From NCBI GenBank assembly GCA_902783345.1, contig CACZQI010000010.1:1-10147 (forward strand): a stretch of DNA of 10,147 bases, read 5' to 3'. Position numbers and translations under genes: made by a program. The stretch is from an uncultured Erysipelotrichaceae bacterium (GTDB lineage: Bacteria; Bacillota_I; Bacilli_A; RF39; UBA660). A model generated the notes under the pieces. It saw only the letters and a list, made by a program, of their open reading frames with translations, ran no database searches and was not told the DNA's origin. This document shows positions 1 through 5,842 of the stretch, in pieces. Numbering within the stretch: position 1 is the stretch's first letter; each line of letters begins with the position of its first letter.

Positions 1-696
1 ATACCACCATTTATGATTCATAGTGATGTTGTAACTGGAGTTATGTCTTTTCCTGAAATGGAAGCCATGATGTATAAAATTGAAGGTGAAGATTTATATT
101 TAATTGGAACATCTGAGCATTCAATGATTGGAAGATTTAAAGGCCAAATGGTTAAAAAAGAAGATTTACCAATTAGAATGACTTCATATTCACCTTGCTT
201 TAGAAAAGAAGGTGGTTCTCATGGTCTAGAAGAAAGAGGTTTGTACCGCGTTCATCAATTTGAAAAGCAAGAAATGATAGTTCTATGTGAACCAGAAGAT
301 TCTATGAAATATTATGAAGATATGTGGAAATATACAGTTGAAGTCTTTAGAAATATGGATATTCCTGTTCGTGAACTTGAATGCTGTTCTGGAGATTTAG
401 CAGACCTTAAAGTAAAATCTTGTGATATTGAAGCATGGAGCCCAAGACAGCAAAAGTATTTTGAAGTTGGCTCATGTTCTAATTTAGGCGATGCTCAAGC
501 AAGAAGACTTGGAATTAGAGTAAAAGGAGAAAATGGTAATTACTATTTACATACATTAAATAATACTGTTCTTGCTACTCCAAGAGGACTTATCGCTTTA
601 TTAGAAAATAATTATAATGCTGATGGTAGTGTAACTATTCCAAAAGTATTAAGACCTTACATGAATGGTTTAGAAAAAATTGAAATTAAGAAGTAG
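1..696 (+). CDS. serS: Seryl-tRNA synthetase, C-terminal catalytic part (5' end outside window)
   Basis: Class II aminoacyl-tRNA synthetase that charges tRNA-Ser with serine in the cytosol. The frame is open from base 1, so about 231 residues are visible; the N-terminal tRNA-binding coiled coil and motif 1 lie upstream. Seen here: a serine-site motif TSEH (109-120), class II motif 2 PCFRKE (193-210) followed by RVHQFEKQEM, the segment CCSGDLADLKVKS, a SCSNLGDAQARR segment, and class II motif 3 around 559-609 with its invariant Arg at 583-585. The end, IPKVLRPYM, is typical of SerRS C-termini. Several signatures differ from the usual Bacillus enzyme, which from memory has TAEV and CTGDLG where this one has TSEH and CSGDLA, so it looks like a divergent SerRS lineage. 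Stop TAG is at 694-696, inside the terminator stem. Identity as SerRS is secure; the sub-lineage is inference. Confidence 0.93.
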   Translation: MPPFMIHSDVVTGVMSFPEMEAMMYKIEGEDLYLIGTSEHSMIGRFKGQMVKKEDLPIRMTSYSPCFRKEGGSHGLEERGLYRVHQFEKQEMIVLCEPEDSMKYYEDMWKYTVEVFRNMDIPVRELECCSGDLADLKVKSCDIEAWSPRQQKYFEVGSCSNLGDAQARRLGIRVKGENGNYYLHTLNNTVLATPRGLIALLENNYNADGSVTIPKVLRPYMNGLEKIEIKK

Positions 697-715
697 AGAA
701 ATCTGCTTCTTTTTT
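688..715 (+). terminator. Intrinsic terminator of serS
   Basis: A 10-bp stem (688-697 with 702-711, one G-T pair) closed by a GAAA tetraloop (698-701) and followed directly by a T run. The serS stop codon forms part of the 5' arm, so the coding end and the terminator are merged. Confidence 0.88.
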
Positions 716-758
716 AACACTTTTAAATTAGGCACATATACTATTTTAGGTGAGATAG

Positions 759-995
759 ATGGATGATAATTTATTTGAAAAAGTAGAAAAGAAAACTAAT
801 GTTGATAAGGATACTATTATATCTTTAGCGCATATGGTAGAAGAAAATGGTTTAAAGGATGAAAAAACTTTAAGAGAAGTTATATCTAAATTAAGTAAAA
901 TGACTGGTAAGGATGTAAGTCCTGAACTTGAAAATAGGATAATAAATACAGTAATGGAAGATAAGGTACCTAATAATATTGATTCATTATTTTAG
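759..995 (+). CDS. spoVIF: SpoVIF-like small sporulation protein
   Basis: A 78-residue acidic, soluble, helical protein with no membrane segment. Its pattern (FEKVEKKTNVDKDTI, a KDEKTLREVISKLSKMTGK segment, then a KVP motif near the C-terminus) matches my memory of the stage VI sporulation protein F family. In Bacillus subtilis that protein is made late in the mother cell and is needed for spore coat maturation. Length agrees with the family (about 80-90). ATG 759 is chosen because AGGTGA (748-753) sits five bases upstream. The gene is monocistronic between two terminators, as expected for a separately timed sporulation gene. A sigma-K-like -10 match nearby is too close to the start to be convincing. 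Family call from recognition, not from a search. Confidence 0.75.
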   Translation: MDDNLFEKVEKKTNVDKDTIISLAHMVEENGLKDEKTLREVISKLSKMTGKDVSPELENRIINTVMEDKVPNNIDSLF

Positions 996-999
996 TATA

Positions 1000-1013
1000 T
1001 AGTTTATAAACTA
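1000..1013. repeat. Perfect 14-bp palindrome downstream of spoVIF
   Basis: TAGTTTATAAACTA reads the same on both strands. It lies four bases after the spoVIF stop and ten bases before the terminator stem. It could be a protein site or only an AT-rich chance palindrome; no function is claimed. Confidence 0.35.
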
Positions 1014-1022
1014 CTTTACATC

Positions 1023-1050
1023 AAATGTGTCAAATGGCACATTTTTTAAT
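1023..1050 (+). terminator. Intrinsic terminator of spoVIF
   Basis: AAATGTGTC (1023-1031) pairs with GGCACATTT (1036-1044) around an AAAT loop, with one G-T pair, and runs into T residues and a further AT-rich tail. It separates spoVIF from the mraZ promoter. Confidence 0.88.
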
Positions 1051-1068
1051 TTTGATTAAAATTTATTA

Positions 1069-1100
1069 TTGATATTTTATCCTTAATATTGTAATATAAT
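1069..1100 (+). promoter_or_regulatory. Probable sigma-A promoter of the mraZ (dcw) operon
   Basis: A TATAAT -10 element lies at 1095-1100. TTGATA at 1069-1074 is 20 bases upstream of it, which is long; the overlapping TAATAT at 1092-1097 gives a 17-base spacer instead. Either choice starts transcription at about 1104-1107, just upstream of the MraZ-box repeats. The exact -10 is ambiguous. Confidence 0.65.
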
Positions 1101-1132
1101 GGTAGACGGTGGCATGATGTGGAAGAAAGTGG
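1096..1132 (+). promoter_or_regulatory. MraZ operator: GTGG boxes with exact 10-bp period
   Basis: Seven-base units ACGGTGG (1106-1112), GATGTGG (1116-1122) and AAAGTGG (1126-1132) repeat with an exact 10-base period. A weaker unit ATAATGG (1096-1102) is in the same register over the -10 element. MraZ is known to bind tandem TGG-type direct repeats with this spacing upstream of its own gene (studied in E. coli and mycoplasmas), so this is very probably the autoregulatory site. The last box merges with the purine-rich ribosome binding region of mraZ (G run 1131-1135). Confidence 0.8.
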
Positions 1133-1141
1133 GGGATTAAA

Positions 1142-1582
1142 ATGTTAATGGGTGAGTTTCATCATAATATTGATGATAAAGGTAGGCTTATAATTCCAGC
1201 TAAATTCAGATATGAATTAGGGGAAAAATTTGTTATTACTCGTGGACTTGAAAAGTGTTTATTTGTTTATTCTCTTACTGAATGGGAAAAGATAATTAAA
1301 CGTTTAAAATCCTTACCATTTACTAATAAAGATGCTCGTAATTTTACAAGATTCTTCCTATCAGGCGCTGCAGAATGTGAGTTCGATCGTCAAGGTCGAA
1401 TAAACATTACCTCCCCACTCGTGCATTACGCCGATTTGACCAGTAAATGTGTGATAATCGGCGCTAATGACCGATTAGAAATATGGGCTGAGGATAATTG
1501 GGATACTTTCTTTAGTGAAAATGAGGATAGTCTAGCCGAAATTGCTGAAAATTTATTTAAGGATAGTTATGAAACATTATAG
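1142..1582 (+). CDS. mraZ: Transcriptional regulator MraZ
   Basis: A 146-residue DNA-binding protein of the AbrB-like fold, first gene of the dcw operon and its expected autorepressor. Two MraZ repeats are visible, each with a DxxGR core: [13 protein letters not shown] near residues 11-23 and DRQGRINI near residue 85. The block [14 protein letters not shown] is highly characteristic of the family. Length equals the usual 143-150. ATG 1142 matches the family start (MFMGEY in Bacillus, MLMGEF here) and follows the GTGGGGG sequence. The 3' end overlaps rsmH by 14 bases. Roughly 1371-1475 contains many C- or G-ending codons, unlike the rest of the window, and holds a strong inverted repeat listed separately. 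Confidence 0.96.
   Translation: MLMGEFHHNIDDKGRLIIPAKFRYELGEKFVITRGLEKCLFVYSLTEWEKIIKRLKSLPFTNKDARNFTRFFLSGAAECEFDRQGRINITSPLVHYADLTSKCVIIGANDRLEIWAEDNWDTFFSENEDSLAEIAENLFKDSYETL
1429..1463. repeat. Perfect 8-bp inverted repeat inside mraZ
   Basis: CGCCGATT (1429-1436) and AATCGGCG (1456-1463) are perfect complements separated by 19 bases. They lie in a locally GC-rich part of mraZ, so the mRNA could form a stable hairpin there. No U tract follows, so it is not a terminator. Confidence 0.5.
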
Positions 1583-2492
1583 TGTATTAAAAAAAGAACT
1601 AATTGATGGTTTAAATATTAATCCTGATGGAATTTATGTTGATTGTACGCTTGGCTATGCAGGTGACGCTAAAGAAATATTAAGAGAGTTAAAAAGGGGC
1701 TTTCTTTTCGCCTTTGATAGAGATGAAGACGCTATAAACTATAGCGCTAATGAACTATCAAAAATAGGAAATAACTTTAAAATTATTCATGCAAATTTTA
1801 GTGATTTAAAAGAAAAACTTGCAAGTGAAGGTATAACTAAAGTAGATGGATTTATCTTTGATTTAGGATTATCTAGTCCTCAAATTGATGAAAAAGAACG
1901 TGGTTTTTCGTTTCAAAGTGATGCTACTTTAGATATGCGAATGGATAAAAAAAGTTCACTAACGGCTAAAATGATTGTAAATACTTACTCTTATGAAGAA
2001 CTTGTTCGTATTTTTTATAAGTATGGTGAAGAAGATTTTTCGAAACCAATTGCTAAAAAAATAGTTGAAGTAAGAAGTAAAAAAGAAATTGAAACAACTT
2101 TAGAATTAGCTCAAATAATTAAAGAAGCAGTTCCTGTTAAATACTATCTTAAAAGTCATCCTGAAAGACAAATATTTCAAGCAATTAGAATTGAAGTTAA
2201 TGATGAATTAAGATCAATTGAAAAAGCCTTAAATGACGCAATTGATATGCTAAATATTGGCGGTAGAATATGCGTTATTAGTTTTCATTCATTAGAAGAT
2301 CGTATTGCTAAAAATATTTTTAAAGAAAAAAGTGAAATTAATCCTTTAGTTAAAGGTTTACCAGTTATTCCAGATGACTATAAGCCTTTAATTAAATTAA
2401 TTAATAAAAAACCTATTTTACCTAGTGAAAAAGAAATAGAGGAAAATAGTCGAAGCAAAAGTGCAAAATTAAGAATAATTGAAAGGGTATAA
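1569..2492 (+). CDS. rsmH: 16S rRNA (cytosine(1402)-N(4))-methyltransferase RsmH
   Basis: SAM-dependent enzyme that N4-methylates C1402 in the ribosomal P site; 307 residues, normal for RsmH/MraW. Seen in order: [10 protein letters not shown] start, SAM-binding motif I region [11 protein letters not shown], acidic [19 protein letters not shown], the block [61 protein letters not shown], and the C-terminal [15 protein letters not shown] 1569 is used because it matches family N-termini and has AAGGAT at 1559-1564; an in-frame ATG at 1542 would add nine residues without homology. The SAM loop reads GYAGDA where most family members have GGAGHS. Overlaps mraZ by 14 bases, suggesting translational coupling. 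Confidence 0.96.
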   Translation: MKHYSVLKKELIDGLNINPDGIYVDCTLGYAGDAKEILRELKRGFLFAFDRDEDAINYSANELSKIGNNFKIIHANFSDLKEKLASEGITKVDGFIFDLGLSSPQIDEKERGFSFQSDATLDMRMDKKSSLTAKMIVNTYSYEELVRIFYKYGEEDFSKPIAKKIVEVRSKKEIETTLELAQIIKEAVPVKYYLKSHPERQIFQAIRIEVNDELRSIEKALNDAIDMLNIGGRICVISFHSLEDRIAKNIFKEKSEINPLVKGLPVIPDDYKPLIKLINKKPILPSEKEIEENSRSKSAKLRIIERV

Positions 2493-2496
2493 AATT

Positions 2497-2784
2497 ATGA
2501 AAACAAGAAGAAGAGTAAAATTATATAAAACAGATAAATTTATGATTAGTCTAATTTTATTTTTATTAGTACTAAGCCCAGTTGTTATTGTTTATTCTAA
2601 AAGTGTTTTATCTAAAAGTAATATTGAAGTAGAAAGAATTAAAAACAAAATTGAAAAACAAGAAACAATTAATGAAAGTATTTCAATGAAGATAAATGAA
2701 TTAGCATCACTTTCAAATATTCAAGATGTTGCAAAAAATTATGGATTAACATATCAAAATGATAATATAATTGTGGTAAAATAA
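2497..2784 (+). CDS. ftsL: Cell division protein FtsL-like
   Basis: A 95-residue bitopic membrane protein: basic cytoplasmic start (MKTRRRVKLYK), one transmembrane helix at about residues 15-35, then a heptad-like coiled coil (about 40-75) outside the membrane and a short tail. This is the FtsL/DivIC architecture; in the divisome FtsL pairs with DivIC and DivIB and helps activate the septal PBP. Sequence conservation in this family is low, so the call rests on size, topology and position between rsmH and the PBP, which is the standard dcw order. ATG 2497 follows GAAAGGG (2481-2487); a TTG at 2479 is in frame but has no better site. Confidence 0.85.
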   Translation: MKTRRRVKLYKTDKFMISLILFLLVLSPVVIVYSKSVLSKSNIEVERIKNKIEKQETINESISMKINELASLSNIQDVAKNYGLTYQNDNIIVVK

Positions 2785-2800
2785 TAAAAGGTGATATTAA

Positions 2801-4960
2801 ATGAAAAAAGCAAGCAAAAATATAAGAGTTAATAGATTTACAATTATTTGCTGTGCTTTTTTATTTGTCTTAATAATTGCTAAACTCTTATATGTTGCAG
2901 TATCTCCTAAAGTAGATGGAATAGATTTAAAGACTTTTGCTTTATCAAGAACAACTGCTAATAAAACAATTGAAGCTAAAAGAGGCACTATTTATGATAT
3001 TAATGGTGAAGTTCTAGCGCAAGATGTTCGAAGCTATACTGTTATCGCATATTTAGCCGAAAGTAGAACTAAAAATCCAGATAAACCTCAACATGTTGTT
3101 GATAAAAATATGACAGCTGAAAAACTAGCTCCAATTTTAAATATGAGCAAAGAAAGCATTTTAAAAAGATTAAATATGGAAGGCTTATATCAAGTTGAAC
3201 TTCGTCCAGGTGGATTAAATATTACGGAACTTAAAAAACAAGAAATTGAAGCCTTAGATTTACCTGGTATTGATTTTATTAAAGGAAGTAAAAGAGATTA
3301 TCCTAATGGAGATTTTGCTTCTCATATTATTGGTTATGCTAGAAAACTAGACGGTGAAGAGATCAATGGGGAACTTGGTATTGAAGCCAAATATAATACT
3401 GAATTAAAAGGTACGGATGGGAAAATAACATATCAAAAAGATGCTTATGGATATAAAATTGCTAATACTCCTGAAGTAATTGAAGAAGCTGAAGATGGCT
3501 ATGATATTTATTTAACGATTGATAATAATATTCAATTATATTTAGAAAACGCAATTGATAAATTAGAAAATTTAGGTATGGAGTGGGCAACTATTACAAT
3601 TGCTGATGCTAAAACTGGCGCTATTGTAGGTTCAGCATCTAGCCCTAGTTTTAACCCTAATACATTAAATATCACTAATTATAATAATCCTCTTACTAGT
3701 TATGCATATGAACCAGGTTCAACAATGAAAATATATTCTTTTATGGCAGCTATTGAAGAAGGCGTTTATAATGGTGATGAAAAATACTCATCTGGTTCCA
3801 TTCCAGTTGATCAATTTACTATTAATGACTGGAATAAAAAAGGATGGGGTTCAATTACTTTTGATAGAGGTTTTACTTATTCATCAAATGTTGCGGCTGT
3901 ATTACTTTCTAAAAAACTTGGTAAAGATAAATTATATGAATACTATAAAAAATTTGGCTTTGGTGATAAAACAGGTATTGAGCTTTCCAATGAATATACT
4001 GGTAAAATAAGTTTTACCTATAACTCAGAAATAGCAAGTGCTTCTTTTGGACAAGGTATTACTACCACACCAGTACAAAATATAGAAGCTCTTACTTCTA
4101 TTACTAATAAAGGAATTGTTTTAAAACCATATATCATTAGTAAAATAGTTAATCCATCTACTAATGAAATTATTTATGAAGGACAAAGAACTGAATTAGA
4201 CCGTGCAGTAAGTGAAGAAACAGTTAATAAAATAATTGATTTAATGGATCAAACGGTTAATTCTGAAGATACAGCAGTAACCGGATATAAATATCATACA
4301 AATGCCGTTAGATTAATTGGCAAAACCGGAACTGCTCAGTATACAACTGCAAGTGGTAGATATTCATCAGGTACTTATAATAATATTCGTTCTTTTGCGG
4401 GAATATTTCCTAAAGATAATCCTGAATATATTATTTATTTATCTATTAAAAGATTTGCTAATGCTTCAAATAAAATGGGGGAAGTCGTAAAAGAAGTAGT
4501 TGAATCAGTTGCTAAATATAAAAATTTATCTGATAAAGAAACAACGGAAGATATTAGTAAAATATATACTGTCGATAGTTTTATTAATAAAAATGTTAAA
4601 ACTAGCGTAGAAAAACTAGAAAAAGCAGGATTAAAACCAATTGTTATTGGTAATGGCGATAAAGTAATTAAACAGTATCCTACTAAAAAAATGAGCGTTT
4701 TAGAAGGAAGTAAAGTTTTCCTTTTAACCAATAGTGATACATATACTATGCCTAAAATGATTAACTGGACTAGTAGTGAAGCAATAACATTTGCTAATTT
4801 AGTTCATTTATCTTATAATATAGATGGATATGGGAAAGTTAACAAAACTTCAATAAATGTTGGAGAAGAATTAACTAACGATATGGTTTTAGAAATAGTT
4901 TTAGGAGGTACGGTTAATGAAGAAAGAGAAAATGGAGACGAGGAGAGTAAAGAGAATTAA
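2801..4960 (+). CDS. pbpB: Class B penicillin-binding protein with C-terminal PASTA domains (PBP2B/SpoVD type)
   Basis: Monofunctional transpeptidase that cross-links septal peptidoglycan; 719 residues. One N-terminal membrane anchor (about 13-33), then the PBP dimerisation domain containing KRGTIYDINGEVLA (about 60-240), then the transpeptidase domain with all three active-site motifs: STMK (Ser307, Lys310), SSN (361-363) and KTGT (508-511). Two C-terminal PASTA-like domains follow (about 588-648 and 649-708), a combination shared by PBP2B and SpoVD of Bacilli. AAAGGTGAT (2787-2795) precedes the ATG. The last 44 bases overlap the next gene. Bacillus has pbpB and spoVD in tandem here; only one copy is present in this window, so it could be either, or serve both division and spore cortex formation (inference). 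Confidence 0.93.
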   Translation: MKKASKNIRVNRFTIICCAFLFVLIIAKLLYVAVSPKVDGIDLKTFALSRTTANKTIEAKRGTIYDINGEVLAQDVRSYTVIAYLAESRTKNPDKPQHVVDKNMTAEKLAPILNMSKESILKRLNMEGLYQVELRPGGLNITELKKQEIEALDLPGIDFIKGSKRDYPNGDFASHIIGYARKLDGEEINGELGIEAKYNTELKGTDGKITYQKDAYGYKIANTPEVIEEAEDGYDIYLTIDNNIQLYLENAIDKLENLGMEWATITIADAKTGAIVGSASSPSFNPNTLNITNYNNPLTSYAYEPGSTMKIYSFMAAIEEGVYNGDEKYSSGSIPVDQFTINDWNKKGWGSITFDRGFTYSSNVAAVLLSKKLGKDKLYEYYKKFGFGDKTGIELSNEYTGKISFTYNSEIASASFGQGITTTPVQNIEALTSITNKGIVLKPYIISKIVNPSTNEIIYEGQRTELDRAVSEETVNKIIDLMDQTVNSEDTAVTGYKYHTNAVRLIGKTGTAQYTTASGRYSSGTYNNIRSFAGIFPKDNPEYIIYLSIKRFANASNKMGEVVKEVVESVAKYKNLSDKETTEDISKIYTVDSFINKNVKTSVEKLEKAGLKPIVIGNGDKVIKQYPTKKMSVLEGSKVFLLTNSDTYTMPKMINWTSSEAITFANLVHLSYNIDGYGKVNKTSINVGEELTNDMVLEIVLGGTVNEERENGDEESKEN

Positions 4961-5462
4961 AGGCTTTTTAAAGTCTTATAAACCTGTCTTAATAGTGCTT
5001 ATTATTTTACTTGTTGTAGTAATGAGTTATTCAAATTATTTACTTAAATCAACTAAAGTATATACTTTTAGTGGTAAAGGTGATTACGTTAAAATAAATA
5101 ATGGTGTAGTTAGTTTAAATTATGATGTTAATTTATTAAATGGTAGTGATATTACATATATTAAAGAAAAAGATATCGTCGTAGTTGATTATAAAATTGG
5201 TTATTATGTTAAAGATGGTGATAATTTATTATCTTTGTTAGTAGTAGAAGATGCTGATAAAGAAGGTTTATCTTTAAAGAAAGTTTTAGAAGGAACTAAT
5301 ACATTTAATTTAAATGAATTAAATAGTAATCATAAATTCTTTAGTAAAGAAAAGATTGAACTTTTAAATAATGGTTTATACTTTACTATTGAAGCCAAAG
5401 ATAAAAAAGGTAAAGAAATTAAAGATATTACTAAATTAGACTTAATTAAACTTACAAAATAA
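4917..5462 (+). CDS. Unrecognised single-pass membrane protein following the PBP gene
   Basis: A 181-residue protein I do not recognise. Its start is strongly basic (KKEKMETRRVKRIK), then one transmembrane helix at about residues 23-42 and a roughly 135-residue extracytoplasmic part with alternating hydrophobic and polar residues suggesting beta structure; no cysteines or catalytic motif are apparent. A perfect AGGAGG (4903-4908) lies eight bases before ATG 4917, among the best ribosome sites in the window, so the 44-base overlap with the PBP is real and the two are likely co-translated. Position suggests a partner of the divisome or of the PBP, but it is too short for DivIB/FtsQ and no POTRA-like pattern is evident. 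It is the last gene before the terminator, so the dcw cluster ends here. Confidence 0.8.
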   Translation: MKKEKMETRRVKRIKGFLKSYKPVLIVLIILLVVVMSYSNYLLKSTKVYTFSGKGDYVKINNGVVSLNYDVNLLNGSDITYIKEKDIVVVDYKIGYYVKDGDNLLSLLVVEDADKEGLSLKKVLEGTNTFNLNELNSNHKFFSKEKIELLNNGLYFTIEAKDKKGKEIKDITKLDLIKLTK

Positions 5463-5463
5463 A

Positions 5464-5487
5464 CAAATTTTAGATTTTTAAAATTTG
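5464..5487 (+). repeat. AT-rich hairpin after the membrane-protein gene
   Basis: CAAATTTTA (5464-5472) pairs with TAAAATTTG (5479-5487) around a 6-base loop, one base after the stop codon. It stacks directly ahead of the next hairpin and may protect the mRNA 3' end or support termination. Confidence 0.5.
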
Positions 5488-5489
5488 CT

Positions 5490-5532
5490 AGCAATCCCAG
5501 TAATAATGCAGGATTGCTTTTAATTTTTTATT
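5490..5532 (+). terminator. Intrinsic terminator ending the mraZ-PBP operon
   Basis: AGCAATCC (5490-5497) pairs with GGATTGCT (5511-5518) around a 13-base loop and is followed by a T-rich tract (5519-5530) that runs into the -35 box of the next promoter. Confidence 0.85.
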
Positions 5533-5559
5533 GACAAAAAATACTCATAATTATATAAT
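5531..5559 (+). promoter_or_regulatory. Consensus sigma-A promoter for the small-peptide gene
   Basis: TTGACA (5531-5536), 17-base spacer, TATAAT (5554-5559): both hexamers and the spacing match the housekeeping consensus exactly. Transcription would start near 5566, giving a leader of about 77 bases before the 25-residue peptide gene. Confidence 0.92.
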
Positions 5560-5597
5560 TAATCATGAGCGGAAGTTTGGCGCTGATTTCATCTTTT

Positions 5598-5625
5598 CAA
5601 AATAAAATCTTTTGATTTAATTTTG
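5598..5625 (+). promoter_or_regulatory. Leader hairpin immediately upstream of the peptide ribosome binding site
   Basis: 5598-5609 pairs with 5614-5625 (12 positions, one A-A mismatch) around a TTTT loop. The 3' arm ends one base before GAAGGAG (5627-5633), so folding or unfolding could control ribosome access. A second weaker stem (AGCG with CGCT, roughly 5567-5584) is also possible near the 5' end of the leader. Confidence 0.6.
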
Positions 5626-5642
5626 GAAGGAGAGTGATAAGT

Positions 5643-5720
5643 ATGAAGCAAAGTAGTTTCTACAAAGTTGTAATACTCTCGCTGTTATTTATATTAATAA
5701 TTGTATTATTAAATAGATAA
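5643..5720 (+). CDS. 25-residue hydrophobic membrane peptide, candidate type I toxin
   Basis: A 25-codon gene from ATG 5643 to TAA 5718-5720. It begins MKQSSFYKVV, continues as an uninterrupted run of about 15 Leu/Ile/Val/Phe-type residues, and ends in Asn-Arg: one short transmembrane helix with charged ends. GAAGGAG (5627-5633) is a strong ribosome site nine bases upstream. It has its own consensus promoter, a structured leader, and a convergent antisense RNA covering its 3' untranslated region. Size, composition and layout resemble type I toxins of the TxpA, holin-like or Ibs kinds, with no sequence match claimed. It might instead be a small membrane regulator. That it is translated is well supported; toxicity is inference. 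Confidence 0.72.
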   Translation: MKQSSFYKVVILSLLFILIIVLLNR

Positions 5721-5722
5721 TC

Positions 5723-5747
5723 AAAAAGGCACAACCGAAGTTGTGCC
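5723..5747 (-). terminator. Perfect UUCG-capped terminator of the antisense RNA
   Basis: On the minus strand GGCACAAC pairs with GTTGTGCC around TTCG (8 bp, no mismatch; plus positions 5728-5747), followed by TTTTT (plus 5727-5723). On the plus strand the same hairpin lacks a T tract, so it terminates only the antisense transcript. Confidence 0.9.
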
Positions 5748-5759
5748 GACACAACCGAA
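5730..5759 (+). repeat. CACAACCGAA direct repeat giving two mutually exclusive hairpins
   Basis: CACAACCGAA occurs at 5730-5739 and 5750-5759 with GTTGTG (5740-5745) between them. GTTGTG can pair with the upstream copy (8-bp stem, 5728-5747) or the downstream copy (6-bp stem, 4-base loop, 5740-5755), but not both. The same choice exists in the antisense RNA. Confidence 0.7.
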
Positions 5760-5805
5760 AAGGTGAGGTCGGCCACTTGGGGGTCTTCCACTCTTTTCAT
5801 TTATT
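5757..5805 (+). terminator. Weak candidate terminator of the peptide mRNA
   Basis: GAAAAGGTG (5757-5765) pairs with CAC and CTTTTC (5789-5798) with one bulged T; the tail after it is only moderately T-rich. It would end the plus transcript within the antisense promoter region. Imperfect, so readthrough into spoIIB is possible. Confidence 0.35.
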
Positions 5806-5834
5806 ATTATATCAATATTATTTTTATTTATCAA
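5806..5834 (-). promoter_or_regulatory. Minus-strand sigma-A promoter for the antisense RNA
   Basis: Read on the minus strand: TTGATA (plus 5829-5834), 17-base spacer, TATAAT (plus 5806-5811). One mismatch to consensus and ideal spacing. It points back toward the peptide gene. Confidence 0.85.
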
Positions 5835-5842
5835 ATAAAAGT

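Larger units (their letters stand above)
5721..5799 (-). ncRNA. Candidate antisense RNA (type I antitoxin-like) convergent with the peptide gene
   Basis: A minus-strand promoter (5806-5834) predicts a start near 5799, and a perfect terminator ends the transcript near 5721, one base past the peptide stop codon. The predicted RNA is about 79 nt and wholly complementary to the 3' untranslated region of the peptide mRNA, the arrangement seen in TxpA/RatA-type systems. Predicted folding: a bulged first stem (complement of 5789-5798 with complement of 5757-5765), a C-rich loop complementary to the G run at 5778-5783, then the terminator hairpin. The region is clearly GC-richer than its surroundings. 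No protein frame is implied. Confidence 0.72.

Noticed and set aside
717..743. Possible sigma-K promoter of spoVIF: AC (717-718), 16 bases, CATATACTA (735-743) matching CATAnnnTA.
   Set aside because: Transcription would start at about 749-750, inside or after the AGGTGA ribosome site (748-753), leaving almost no leader. AT-rich DNA gives such short matches by chance, so it is not listed as a feature.
1542..1568. Upstream in-frame ATG giving RsmH nine extra residues.
   Set aside because: The family N-terminus begins at MKHYSVL (1569), which has AAGGAT upstream; the extension lies inside mraZ and has no homology.
2797..2988. Minus-strand frame of 63 codons opposite the PBP start, and similar minus-strand frames at 4435-4731, 6305-6712 and 9523-9711.
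   Set aside because: They lie fully within well-identified plus-strand genes, have low-complexity hydrophobic translations and no convincing ribosome sites; they are antisense shadows.
3753..4010. Plus-strand frame of 85 codons inside the PBP gene.
   Set aside because: It overlaps the transpeptidase domain, including the SSN motif, in another frame; a shadow frame.
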